A DNA stretch of 64,000 nucleotides from Eonycteris spelaea (lineage: Eukaryota; Chordata; Mammalia; Chiroptera; Pteropodidae). The stretch lies in contig PUFA01000210.1 of the NCBI GenBank assembly GCA_003508835.1, positions 872,501 through 936,500 of the forward strand. Direction: 5' to 3'. The notes beneath the pieces were generated by a model that was not told where the DNA came from, ran no database searches, and saw nothing but the letters and a program-made list of their open reading frames with translations. Positions 46,964 to 58,935 of this stretch are shown one piece after another. Positions within the stretch are counted from its first letter, which is position 1. Each line of letters starts with the position of its first letter. The position numbers were made by a program, and so were the translations under genes.

Positions 46964-47075
46964 TAAAAATGCACCCATTTTAATGCGTGGAGTGGAAGGG
47001 TACTCAGGCTGACCCTGCAACTGGTTGACAGGAAAAGAAGTCTGTCTGAAGTCTATATTCTTTAACTATGTGGAA

Positions 47076-47081
47076 TTTATT
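47076..47081 (-). terminator. ACRV1: Candidate ACRV1 polyadenylation signal
   Basis: AATAAA on the minus strand, 225 bases after the stop, the first hexamer found. Fits a short 3'UTR. Confidence 0.55.
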
Positions 47082-47305
47082 GAAAAAGAAAAGAATATTG
47101 AGAGATGCATTTGAAGGACAGAGAAGTATGGGTAATAGGGTATGGATAGGAGAGAAAAGATATTTGAGCATCCTCTCTGACACTCAGGCAGAAGCACGTG
47201 TGATTAGTTGTTGACTAGAAAAGAAACTAAATATAAATTAAGCCCAGTAGATTGATGGAGGATTTTTACTGCCTCAGTCAGAACCAGAAGAAAGGGCACC
47301 GGCTT

Positions 47306-47430
47306 TTAGATCTTGTTGCAGAAAGATTGATTCCGACAGCATATAATTTGCATCCTGGTTCCATGGGAGAAGAGGTTCATAGATGGGCACATGTTCTCAC
47401 ACCCCTGAACCATGAATTGGAGTTTTCCAC
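47306..47430 (-). CDS. ACRV1: ACRV1 exon 4: second half of Ly6/uPAR domain and stop
   Basis: Acceptor gtttctttcag. Reads [18 protein letters not shown], then [16 protein letters not shown] and SFCNKI, then TAA. Five cysteines including the CC pair and the terminal C-N of three-finger proteins. It is practically identical to human SP-10. Confidence 0.97.
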
Positions 47431-50400
47431 CTGAAAGAAACAGAGACAGATTGTAGTGAGCAGCAGGCTTCCTCTTCTAACCTTAGCCTTCATCCCATGG
47501 ACCCCAGTGTCCTCATGTAGGCATGACCAAGACCTCCAATTTATATCTTCTTCCTCCCCTTCCCTTTCTATTTGCCTTTTCTGGGCCCTTTCCCCCATCA
47601 GCTGCCCCCTCCCTCTAGTGAGGCACCAGACAACCCACAGGCAGTGTGGTTCATGGGATGGAAGTAACCAAGATCTCTTATTTGGGGATGAGGAATGAAT
47701 GGAAGGGTAGAGAAGTGTGGCGATAAGATGGGTCTGGCAATCTGTGGACACAGACTGGTAGACAATTGTTTATTCATTTATTCAATATTCACTAAATGCC
47801 TACCTTATACTGGGCACTGTGCTAAGTGCTAGAAATATATAGCCATGAATAAGACAGACACAGTCTTGAGCTTACTGTCAATGTCTCAATGGCTCAAGGG
47901 ACAATTCATATTTCTTTAATAAGAGACAGCCAGTCTCCTTGCCTCCTTTTAAGACATCACAGGCCTGCTGGGAATGGTTTCTACCTCTCCCTCAGTAGCT
48001 GGAATTCTACTCTTAATTCTTGATAACGTTTTCCAGTCTCCAAGTTTCTGGGAACCACAGCTTGATCTCTCTTCAGGCCCCAGCCACCCCCCCCCCGCCC
48101 TGCTCCCCATCAGTACTCAAGTTGGTTGTGTTCTCTCACAAAGATTGCCTCCTGAAGTCCCTACATACCTTCAAAGATCTTCTTTAACATGCACTGCTGG
48201 GTATTCTGAGTGGTGCAGACGGTCTCTCCACGAAGACATTTTCCTTTATCGTTCATGTAAGAGCATACGTGGCAATTCAATGCTGGGCCTGAAAATTTAA
48301 GATAAGCCAGATGAAATTCCCTTGTGGACCAGGTGTGTAGCCTGGATGCAACATATTTCATTTATCAGTTCTTGGGGATCTGAGGACCCTGTGTCTGAGA
48401 GAGCATATTCTCTCTTTTGTACCAGAGGGAATTCCTTCCTTCGTATTGCTTCATCTGTGATGTTCATTGCTGATGAATCCCAAATTTATCTCTTTAATGC
48501 TGATGTTTACTCCAATTCATATCCCCATTCACATCTTGGATGTTTATAATTAGATGCTCTCTGCCATGTCTAACTCAATAGGAACAAAGAAAAACTCATT
48601 ACATGACTAGCTCCTTTTTGTACTCCCCACCATATTCTCTCTCACGAGCACAAACATTTGGAGTAAAATTTGACTGATAAGCTATATTAGAATCCTTTAA
48701 TGTTGTAAACCCGGTGAAGAGTCTGTATCGTTCTCCAGTTTCAAAATGACCTTCAATAAGGTCAATTTGTCACAAAAGGCATTCTCTTTGAAATGCTTCC
48801 CTATTGCTTCTTTTACTATCTCCACTGCCAATTCCCTAGTTAAGGAAGCATAAGAGAAGGAAAGAATACAGTCTTTGGAGTCAGACCTAAGTTTGAATCC
48901 AAGATTTGCTACTTTTTGGCTTTTCATCTGAAAATTTGGAATACTACTACTTAAATAACGGAGTCAAATAGGAAGTATTTATATCTGGGTAATAACTTGA
49001 GGCATCAAACCTTGGATCTTGTTTTCCTTCCTTGAAAAACCCCTTTTTGCTAAGAGCCAAAGAATTGTAGTTGTCTTGGGAACTTATTTTTGGATCTAAA
49101 AGACAAAGTCTTTATGCTTTACTTTCCATTTTCAAACATAAATAAGAGCCACCAGCTCCACAGCAAGATATCTGTTTACAGGGTTTACAAAGCATTCTAG
49201 CACCGTTAAAAACCAACTTAGCATAAAGCTCATGAAGGTATCTTCCAGGAGCCTCTTCCAGGTAAGCCATGGGCATTTGTGGTCATAATTTCTTATGCAG
49301 AGTGAAGCTGGAGGGATTGCTGGAGTTTTGTATTTTTGTTATTTTTCTTAAAGAGGGCCTTCCAAATTGTTTAGCCTTCAAGACCCCACAAAACCTGAGT
49401 CCTGCCTCCTGGTATTATTGTAAATTAAACTCTTTGGGAGAGCTGTTTGTGAAGTGCTTGTGAACTATTTTTTCTTCTACAGTCTTTCCTTAAAATTGGG
49501 TTTTTTGACATGTTTTCTACTTCCCACCAGAAGTCAAAAGCTGGCACCCATTCAAATGTGGCTCACCTGAAAATGTACTTGCAGATGGACTGCCTGAAGG
49601 CTGTTCACCCGCTGACTTTTCAACTGAGGCCTGTTCATCTGCAGCCTGTTCACCTGAAGCCTGTTCACTCAAAGTCTGTTCACCAGAAGGCTTTTCACCT
49701 GAAGGCTGTTCACCTGAAGGCTGTTCATTCAAAGCCTTTTCACTGGAAGGCTGTTCACCAGCAGGCTGTTCAGAAGGTGGTTCGGCGGAAGGCTGTTCAG
49801 CGGAAGGCTGTTCAGCAGAAGGCTGTTCACCGGAAGGCTTATCACCTGAAGGCTGTTCACCTGAAGATTCTCCGGAAGTGTGCTCACCTGCATCATGCTC
49901 ACCTCCAGTGTGCTCACCTCCAGCATGCTCACTTGTAGCAGTATGCTCATCTGAACCCTGGTCACCTGAAGCATGCTCACCTGAAGCACGTCCCGCTGAA
50001 GCGTGCGCACTTAAGATGTTCTTGCCTGAAGAAGTCTCATATAAAGCCACACTGTCTGAAGGGTTTGCAAGTGACAAGTGCTCACCTGAAAACTGCTGAA
50101 CTGAAGCTTGATGATCCATAATGCCAGGAGACTCATCGGGCTGACCTGATGCTCCTGGGATAGAGAAGGAACAGAAGAGAGACTATAAAGGTGAGAGAGA
50201 GTATGTCCAAGGTAAAGACTACTTTTCTATGGAGTAAGGCTACTGTTATGGGATTTCTAGGTTTCCTGTGGGACTAGATCAGGCACATGAAGATACTTCA
50301 GATGTTGGAGGAAGTCAGCTAATTACCTATGAGACCGTGAAGAATAGAGGTATTGATGAAATACATAGAGACCACCTCTGGGATTAAAAGGAAAATTTTA

Positions 50401-52251
50401 AAGATCCATAATACTAATCCACTGGGGGCCCACTTACCCATGCACCAAAAGCATCTGAAGGGAAATTAACGTGCTTCCCTGACAAAGCCAGCATCAGAAA
50501 GTCAAAGCACCATCAGCCATGTGATCAGAGGTCCACCACCAGCCCTACCTCCACCTCACTATGGGTGAAAGGCAAGAAGAATAGAAATACAAGAGGGAGA
50601 GAGAAAGCAAGTTGTCTCAATAGCTGAGTAATGCTAGCTGAAATTGAGGGTGGAAGATTTTAAACTTTGGACAGGATAAATTTTAAACTAGAAATGATAA
50701 ATATCTAATGATCCCACAAAATTATCAGGAGGGATTAAGACACCTTTATTTGGCAATTTCAAATTCTTTCCCGCGCTCAATCCCCAGTCCTTGTGGGCTG
50801 GGAACTCAAAGCAAAGTTGCTATCAATTTTCAAGATCAAAATATTATTTACTTACATATCTCTGAATTGAGATTCCTTTTGACATAACATTTACACTCAC
50901 TTCAAGGAGTTGTCATAAGATAAATTGTGAAGTGCCTAGTCCATTGCCTAAGTGCTCAATTAATTTTAGGTTTCTCTCCTCCCCACCTTACATTGGGAAT
51001 TACAAAACTCTTAGCTGGTCATTCTCTTCTGGCTAGTCTCTTTGTTTTTACTCCATCTTATCAACTGTCAAATAGTCCTTAAGTATGGCTTTTTATTTTA
51101 TTGAATGTAGCACCAGAGAATCTGATTATTATGCTTAAATTCCACAGAGTCACCTAGAGGAAGGCGCGTAAACTACAACTGTTATTACTCCTGGCCAAAA
51201 GCTGAGAGGAATTATAAGGTCTTTGAGGCTGAGGTAGCCTAAGGCACCAAAGTACCCTAGCTCTGTTGAGTTCTGCATATACATTTTTTCATTCTGTGTG
51301 ATTTGCAGTCCTTATACTCTATGACTTTGAACGACTAGGATTAGAATATGTTGATAAAGGCAGGGTAAGACTTAGTAAGGCTTTTAGGTGTTTTTTTTAT
51401 TTTGTAAAAGTTGTTACAGAAACATTTCTGTTTGATCTATTCTTAATAGTTGACAGAAGCTTTAATAAAGAGAGATTTTTGAAAGGAAGCTTGAAAGTAT
51501 ACCAATTTCTCAGTCATTCCTATAGTTTATGACACTACTTTACCATGTGGCTGGCACACATTACCTTCTGGTAGCTACGTATCTATGTTTCTGAGTCAAT
51601 CTTTGAAAATTTAAGAAAGCCAGACAAAATATCTGAGAACCAGCATTACAGAAAACACTGTCGTTTAACCATCAGCTCAGAGCTCACGACCCACTCTCTT
51701 CCATTACAGAGCCCACCATGAGACGGGATCGTGAAAGAGGAAATGCAGACAACTGGAAGGACAGAATATAGCCATGAAGGAGAGGTGTGTAAAGTCTCTG
51801 GCCGAAAGCCTTGCTGTGTTCTGAGCTGGCTTTCTGGGTACATTACATTCTCATATCTTTATGCCTTTCCTTGCCACATTAACTACATAGGATCTCTGGC
51901 TCACTGGAATAAGCCTCCTTTGACTTCCACAGAAACCCTAGACCTATCTTGTCATCTCATAGGGCATCAGGCACAAATGTTGAGTGGCCAAAAGAAGTAG
52001 GAACAGGCCTGTGCCAAGCTAGTGGGCTCCTTTGACATTTGAGTCCCAACTAGGAGGAATCAACTGGATCAGGGGCTCAGAGTTGAACTCTGTTTAGCAG
52101 TTCCTGATTCTGAGTCAGACTGGTTTGGGTAGCTAAGATACTGGTCTTCTTCAAGGGCTGTAACAACTTAAACAGGCTTCTTGGCTAAGGCAAAGGACTC
52201 ACCTCTGGCAGATCCAAGCAGATAAAGACTCATTAGTAAGAGAAACTTCAT
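47306..52251 (-). CDS. ACRV1: ACRV1, acrosomal vesicle protein 1 (SP-10)
   Basis: Intra-acrosomal sperm protein made in round spermatids. Four coding exons on the minus strand: 52203-52251 (signal peptide), 49567-50154 (repeat region), 48169-48288 and 47306-47430 (three-finger domain). All splice sites are canonical GT/AG and the joined frame is open for 293 residues, longer than the human 265 because exon 2 has more repeats. The N-terminus [17 protein letters not shown] is a signal peptide. The middle is made of SGEQP- and SGEH-type units. The C-terminus has ten cysteines in Ly6/uPAR spacing. It is convergent with CHEK1 and neighbours a PATE-like gene, as in human. No frameshift. The span is genomic, including introns. 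Confidence 0.97.
47431..48168 (-). other. ACRV1 intron 3
   Basis: Holds an old L2/MIR-type piece at about 47761-47890 (ttcattcaatattcactaaa; actgggcactgtgctaagtg) and a C-run near 48087-48100. Confidence 0.6.
48169..48288 (-). CDS. ACRV1: ACRV1 exon 3: first half of Ly6/uPAR domain
   Basis: 120 bases, acceptor attttcag and donor gtatgt. Reads [16 protein letters not shown], then [16 protein letters not shown] and LKKIFEG, with five cysteines. Close to the SP-10 domain. Confidence 0.96.
48289..49566 (-). other. ACRV1 intron 2
   Basis: Holds a MIR at about 48845-48960 (gtctttggagtcagacctaa; tttgaatccaagatttgct). Nothing else named. Confidence 0.6.
49567..50154 (-). CDS. ACRV1: ACRV1 exon 2: degenerate SGEQP/SGEH repeats
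   Basis: 588 bases (196 codons) between acceptor tatcccag and donor gtgagc. It opens with the non-repeat part ([19 protein letters not shown], then [16 protein letters not shown]), then [13 protein letters not shown] units, then [18 protein letters not shown] and further SGEQ units. It is rich in E, S, Q, P and G and presumably disordered. The 15-base unit makes all frames look open, so open stretches on the opposite strand here are shadows. Confidence 0.96.
50155..52202 (-). other. ACRV1 intron 1
   Basis: About 2 kb. A MIR-like fragment lies near 50890-50975 (aaattgtgaagtgcctagtc). No exon or gene is evident. Confidence 0.55.
52203..52251 (-). CDS. ACRV1: ACRV1 exon 1: signal peptide
   Basis: ATG at 52251 (reading down), coding [16 protein letters not shown], then donor GTGAGT after AGAG. 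The start is chosen because it gives the family's signal peptide directly and no other ATG precedes it in phase nearby. Confidence 0.95.
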
Positions 52252-55200
52252 CTGGATTTTGAGAAAGAGGGTACCCTGGTGTGGGGCACCCAGGAGCCGT
52301 GAAGAAAAACTGAGCAGAAGCTCCCAACGCTGAGTCACAACTTCTGGGATTCTAGAACCTCAGAAACAACCCATGTTTGCTCACAATGGGTTGTGCTCTG
52401 AGGTGCTCATGTAAGCTGTCAGGCAATTGGCCCTCCAGCAACCCATGCCAAACTTTACCAGTGCAGGCTGTATGTTTGTCACGTGCAAGATGATGGGTTG
52501 CAGCTCTCTGCCCTATCTTAAAAAAAAAAAAAAATCTTATTACCAAAATAACATATACTCTCTGTAATAAATTTTAAAGCTATCGACTCAAAGTATTCAT
52601 GACAGTGAGTTGTGGCTCGCTGGTTATTTTTTGTTCGGCTCTCTAAATCAGCTCTTTTTTGGCCCTGTACCCCAGAAGGCTGACCCTCTATTGACTTGAT
52701 CACTTAAGTGCTGGTTGGCTTTGGCTTCAGATTGGGTTTAGCCAATGGAAGATTAGAGTGGGGGGCGGGGTAGACACACACATGTGCACGCGCACACACA
52801 GCACACACATGGTGTGGGACTGAAGTGTTTGTTCTTTCCATTCCCTTCCTGACAGTCTGATACTGGCTGGGTCTTCCTGTGATGCAGGCTCTGTTGGGCG
52901 TCCTCCATGGCTCCAGCTCTCAGGGAGGCTCTGTTAACATGTTTTCCTTCTGCTGCCCTCTTAGGCCTGAGGTTGATGATGATTTCTTGCCATTACTAAA
53001 TTCTGGAGGCCCCAACTTTCCTTTTTTGAAATTTCCTTAACCCCGTCCACTTCTGTAAATAGTCTTTTCATACAGGTCTCTTATCAACCATGGTTTTTGG
53101 CAAGAAACAGATGGCAAACTTAACTGGGTCACTGAGGAGCATTTACATGATGTGGGCACAGAAAAGGGATCAACAAGGCATAGGCAAAACCTCAGCTGTA
53201 ACTTCTACTCAGGGGCTAGCCAAGCTGAGAAGACGGGTGCGGTGAGGCACCCACCTGCTGTAAAGCTGGCACTTCGGGGAGATTGGGCGGCAGAGTCCCT
53301 AGCCTTCATCTACTTCTTCCCTGCCTGTCTCTCTTGGACCACTGTGTTACATGAACCACTGCGAGCTGGGTCTAGAATAGATGTATTTGTCATTCTTATA
53401 ATCATTTGTTTAATGTTTGTCTCTCCCACGAGACTCTAAGCCATTTGAAAGCAGGATCCCTGTCTGGCTTGGTTGCTGTCGTACCCCGGTACCTAGCAGC
53501 ATATTTGCCATGTAATAGGTACATGATAATTTTTTTTTTCTGAATAAAGGAATGAATGACTTGCCATTTATGGGCCTCTCTGCCTCCTGGACAAACATCT
53601 ATAGAGAGTTCCTAGAATGGGTTGGCTGAAGATTCTGGGCCAGTTGGAGAAAGCAGCATCACCAGGGATTAAAAGCTGCAAAGGGGGCCTAACTTGGCTT
53701 GAATTGAAGGACAAAACTAGGATTTCTAGGTCTGAGCCTGGGTTCCTTTGGAGTAAAGCATGAAAAAAGGAAGGAAAAACTATTGATTCCTTTTCTGCAT
53801 GTGGAGTGAGTAGAGAAACAGCTATGGGATTGTACTGAATCAGACTTTTATTGTTAGAAGCAGTGGAAATTAGTGGAAAGGTAGAGGCGCTATCCACACC
53901 ACCCGCAATTGTTTGAAGTTTGGCGACACCACTCTTTACAATTATCAGACCTTTCTGGGACATCCCTGCTTCACCGCTCCCCAGGAGTCACAGTAATGAG
54001 AGACAGGACCTTAAAGCCTGAATGTTCTTCTTAAACCTTACCTTCCAACTTTTTCTTCCCTCTTTTCTTAAGGTTGCTTTACAGGACTATATTCCAGCCC
54101 CACCCAGGTTGGCTTTCGCTGGGTTCTACTCTGGAAAACGCCTCCCTGTGTGCAGCAGGCTGGTACTTCACAGCCAGACCTGTGAGTATCTGAGCACGCC
54201 ATTTAAGAAGAGTTATGGTGATGGAGAATTCACTGGAATTTGAAGAGTTCTGGAGTTAAGACATCCAGAGTGTTCAGATCCTGTTTCCTTCCTCTGTCAA
54301 TCTCTTTCATCCTAGATGAGCTAATAATGTTCCAGTGTCTAATGCCGCAAATGTAACAAAGAGTCAGCCAACTCAGCCCCTTGTTCAAAAAGATGAGCTG
54401 AACCAAAACAAAGTCTTCTCCCAAAAATTTGCAGTCGAAACAGAAAGACAGAGACAACTAGCTATGGAGAGCTAAGTTAAAAGGTCATTTAGACTCACGT
54501 GCTGAAACCACTGTCTGGGGCCCAAGGAAGGATGAGCAAGCTGAGAAGACAGGAGAAGGTAATAGAAAAGAACACAGAAGAGATAAGAGATACCATGCCT
54601 CATTAAGTTTACCTTAAATAATTGGAAATTATATAGATGTACACAAAGGGCTATATAACACCCAGGCGGGGCCTCATGGAGACCTGAACACAGTCTGTGA
54701 CCTGAAATGTGGTTCTGGATACACAGCCATGCTAGCTCTAGTTATCTTGTAGGCTTAGTTTCTTAGTCTTCCTGCCTATGTCCCTACTGCTCTTGTTCTA
54801 AACTCACTTTCCTCTCTTCTTTCTATTTGGTGACTTCTGCTTACTCTTAACTCCTACCGATTTATAACTTTTGCCTACTCATAGTTTCTGAATGTTCATT
54901 ATTTCTGCTTGCTCATGACTTCTGCTTATTCACAGCTTATGCTTACCCCTGACTCCAGATGTGTACCTTATCTATCTTTTGGCCCTAACACGCACTGTTG
55001 ACTCTCCTCACATTCAGTTTTCAAGAGGGAATTTCAGCCATCTAACCTCTCACTATCCTCCCTTTTGTAGAAAATTCCAGTGCCAGGCTACCTCGTAGGC
55101 CTTTCATGTGATTCACACAGCCAGAATGGAAGGTATGTGATCCCCAACATGGTGATCCATATTAAGAGACCCAGAAAAGGGACCATAGCCATAGTAACCA

Positions 55201-56030
55201 TTCTCAGGCTCCCCAAAAGTCAGAGGAGTGGGGTGCAGTAAAATTGGAAGGCATGTTGCTTCATCTATGTGGTGCTTCTGCCAGGGAAAAGCACCAGGAC
55301 CTTTTGTAATCTGTCCCCACATTTTCTTCCTCCATCTCATCTTTCTGCTCCTTCCCTTCCTCCATCTTCATCCCAAGCTCCGTCCCAAGCCACATCCATA
55401 CACAATGGCTAGTTCTCTGAATATGCAGGGTTCTCTGCATTTTTACTGTTCCCCTCCCCTCTTTTCCTGAAATTTCACTGCTCCATCTCATCTTCCTGAT
55501 GAGAATGAATTCTTAACTCTTCACACACTTCCTGGGAGGTCTTATCCATGCCAATCACCACCTACAAATTGAAGACCACCAACATCTATCGATCTGGCCC
55601 ACAAACTCCTCTCTTCTTAGTTCAGACCAATAGATATCCAACTACCAGCTGCATATTTCTATCTGGATATCCCCAAACATCTCAACTCAACGTTTGTAAT
55701 ACTGAATTCATTTGTATTCCAACTCTGTTTGGGGGACTTTTAGCTCAGTACTGTTATTGGCATCGTCCTTGCCCTTGCTCCACCATTCTATCAGTTTTAC
55801 CTGTAACTAGTTCTTCAGTTTATCCGCTTCTCTCTCTTCTCTCTCCTCTACCCCAAGTTCAGGCTCTCATCTTCTTCTCCCGGGACCACTGAAGCAGCTT
55901 CCTCTTAGTCTCTGTCATCCTCATGAGAACTTTCCTTTTTTCTGTTGCCAAAACTGATTTCTAAAACTAAAATCTGCTGAGTGATGAAGTTCCACTTAAT
56001 CGTCTCCCGAAACTTCAGATAAAACTCAGC
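52252..56030. other. Intergenic between ACRV1 and PATE-like gene, first part
   Basis: The ACRV1 promoter must lie at the left edge; I see no TATA box directly upstream of the start codon. 53440-53560 is an L2 or MIR-type end (aagcaggatccctgtctggc; tacctagcagcatatttgcc). The open stretches seen between 53.1 and 55.9 kb have no recognisable protein pattern. No gene supported. Confidence 0.45.
52766..52813. repeat. AC/TG-rich tract upstream of ACRV1
   Basis: cacacacatgtgcacgcgca and cacacagcacacacatg form a TG-rich tract when read in the direction of ACRV1, about 520 bases before its ATG. Confidence 0.8.
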
Positions 56031-56084
56031 GAGATCAGAGTTTCTCCAGCCTCAGCTTCCATGGCCTCCTCTCCCTGCCAGCGG

Positions 56085-56180
56085 CATAGCATGCACGCAG
56101 ATGGTCAGACACGCCTGCGCAGTCCTTTCGAGACAATGCGTTCTCCGTGGTCACACCGCGGCAACCCGAAAAGGGAGGCC
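56085..56180. promoter_or_regulatory. Local CpG cluster, possible promoter-like element
   Basis: Unlike its CpG-poor surroundings, this stretch holds about ten CpGs and the text cacgcctgcgcagtcc (NRF1-like) and cgcggcaaccc (RFX half-site-like). No transcript or exon next to it is recognised. Weak evidence. Confidence 0.3.
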
Positions 56181-58737
56181 TGTTCAAAGGTGGGAAAATC
56201 TTCTCTTTGATGGTCCCTGTAGTTTTGTCCCTCCTGTGATATCTCAAACCAAGTCAGGGATAAGGAGAATGATAGATCACTGAGATATATAATGTAAGTA
56301 AAGGGATACGGCAACTTCTACCTTTCATTTGACCAGCTTTGCGCTCAACCGGTGGCATGCTGAGACTGGCTGGAACTGGCTTATGAGAGCTGATTGTTAA
56401 AGTTTCAAGAAATTTTACAAGTTGTTTGTTGAACACAGATGTTATTAAAATTAACATGTGAAGTAACAAATAAATTATATTAGAAACAAAGATAATACTC
56501 AAAACCTCATCGCTTCTAAATTATTTTGCTATGTTTTACTATTATCTGTGCTCTTAAAGTTATTTCTTTCTGTTATATCTGTTTATTATATAATGGTATG
56601 CTCACCTCTTCTCAATTCCCCAGGATTCAGTGATATCAGGATAGTAGCTGGAAATTGCCATTTACACCATGGAAATCTGCAAACACTACAAATCAGAACT
56701 CTCTCCACCCTCCCTCACCCCACAAGCCAGCTGTTAAACATTTACCGGCTCACCCCTGAGCTAAACCTGTGTGCTTGTGACCTGGGAAAACTAATGACCA
56801 ACTTTTCTCGGGACACTAAAAACTTGCAAAATTCTTTTGTATAGGAACGCACATGTGACAGGACAACTGATAAGTATTTTAAAAACTTAACAGCCAGGAA
56901 TTCTGCAGTGGTTTAAGCCAGATGAGAAATGATAATTTACAGTAATGTCGGAACCAATGTATGCAGTCTTTTGTCTGCACTGATTATTGATAAAGGTTAT
57001 CAGTAATCTTTATTGTGGAAGGGCCTACACTCCCCTTAAGCCCTGGAGTTCTGCCACCTTTGTACCAAGCTTAGGTCTTGCCCTGGGTGTTTTCTGAGGC
57101 TGGACCCCTGGTGCCCAGGACTCTGCCTTAACGGGGTGCATCTACAGCTCTTCCTCTTCTCAGTCCTTGGAACTTTGCCGGGGAGCCAGGCCACTTTCTT
57201 GTCATTGAGGGTAGAGGGGAGAATTAGCAAACAGTACACAAACTAAATATCTCTTTAAGTTACCAGAATACATACCCCTACTTATGTTTATGCTGTATAA
57301 CAGAGAAGAGGTAGAGAAATGTTACGGGCAACACAGGGCTGGCTGGGAGGATCCCAAGTTACTCGGTCCCCTGAACACAGGAAAGAGGAAGATGTGAGGC
57401 AGAGATTTCAGGGGCATCAACAAGGAATCCTGGTTGGGATAGGAGTGCCCAGAGCTGTTGCTGGGACAGCAGGCCACAATGGGAGTGGGGATCTGGGGAG
57501 ACACTGTCTGCTGGAAGCAGCTGAATAGCAAGCTTATTCCTTAATGAGTCTCTCCTAGGGTGTCTGGCCTGATTCTGCATCAGCCTGGGAAGAACTCAAT
57601 TCCTGCCTTCACTCCTTCCTCTCTGATAGCATCAGAGCAGCGTTTCTAATGCATATCATTTTTTGATAAGCATGTGATATCTTACTATACCCAAAGGAGG
57701 CTTTCTTTAAACCACCTTGATGGTAGCTAAGAATGGGGCTGACAGCCTTCTGATACCTCCATGTACTGAGATGATTTCGTCCAGTTTTGTGTGTTTTGTA
57801 CTAAGAAAGCAATTAGGTTTTCTTTTCTTTTTCTTTTAAGTGTAATGTATTAACTATGTTAATTATGTACTAAAATGGCCCTAAGATTCTGATGTTAGAG
57901 GCACCCACCCCCACCTCAAGCACAATGCGTGATATTGAGTCCCTCAGGGTCTTTGTCTGTCTTTTCTGCTGCAGGGAGGACTGTGAACAGAAGTTACGGC
58001 AGCCCCTGGCCTCGGGGAGCTTGGACACTAGGCCTTCTGGAAGGAGGACCTGGGAGAAGCAGCAGAGAGTGAAGAGAATCCCCTAGGGCTGGGCTAGGCC
58101 CCAGGATGTACCCTCTCACCTCCTCTAGCACATCCTAGTATTAGGCCTAAATGAAGTCCCAGAAGAACCATTTAGTAAAATTCTTAGCAGGTTATAGAAA
58201 ATTATTTCTGATGAGACATACCCATTCTCATTCATGATGTAGGGACCTTCTGTGTCTAAACAAGCCACCTCAGGCAGCAGGAGTCCTGTCCAGCAAGGAG
58301 TCTGGTCCTTGGGCACTAATCTGGAGGCTCTTGGGTTTCCCTGGCAGAATGGCAGACTGTGGAGGAGAGGCTGTTCCATGATGTGCCTGTTGCCTGCCCT
58401 GTGAGCCTTCTGCTGTTTCCTGGAACAGGGGGCTGTCCTGACATGGTCAAGCATGGAATTACCCATACCTGGTGGCATTCAAGTACTAATGCCCTTGACT
58501 ACATCCACCCCACCTCTACCTCCCGCACCCCCATCACCCACCATCCGTCTTTATCTTATGTAGTTCTTTGGGGCCTGCCAAGCCATGCTGGGATTCATTT
58601 CATCTTGCTGCCCTCTAAGACACACCTCCTCTGTAAGTTTCCATTAATAAACTCCATTAATTAACAAACTAGAGTGACCAGCCTTTTTTCTTCGGTTTTC
58701 CCCTGCCCTCCACTTACGGAAGTAGGCTTTCAGTCTC
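56181..58737. other. Intergenic, second part
   Basis: No gene recognised. An acceptor-like ttttctgctgcag is at about 57975, but no downstream exon pattern convinces. cattaataaactccatt near 58648 is a stray AATAAA. Confidence 0.4.
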
Positions 58738-58754
58738 TGGACTTTTCCCTGGGT

Positions 58755-58935
58755 CTACATGTAAGAACACAGGGTCAACAGCAGCTGCAGATTTGGATTT
58801 GATTCTGCCACTTATTCTCTGAGGCCGATTGCTTCCTTTTAGTTTTCTCGTCAGTAAAATGGAGATCTTAATAATGACCCCAAAAGGCCCTGGTTTGAGA
58901 GTCTAATGGAAAACATTGTTCTAGTGTTTAGCACT
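58755..58935 (+). repeat. MIR SINE
   Basis: gatttgattctgccacttat, attgcttccttttagttttc, gtcagtaaaatggagatctt are the MIR core in order. Confidence 0.7.

Noticed and set aside
49510..49938. 142-residue plus-strand open frame with HLKAVH-type repeats
   Set aside because: It is the reverse strand of the ACRV1 repeat exon; the 15-base unit keeps several frames open. No promoter, start context or splice logic supports it.
57892..58086. Possible upstream PATE-type exon after ttttctgctgcag
   Set aside because: No cysteine pattern, no donor in phase and no partner exon found.
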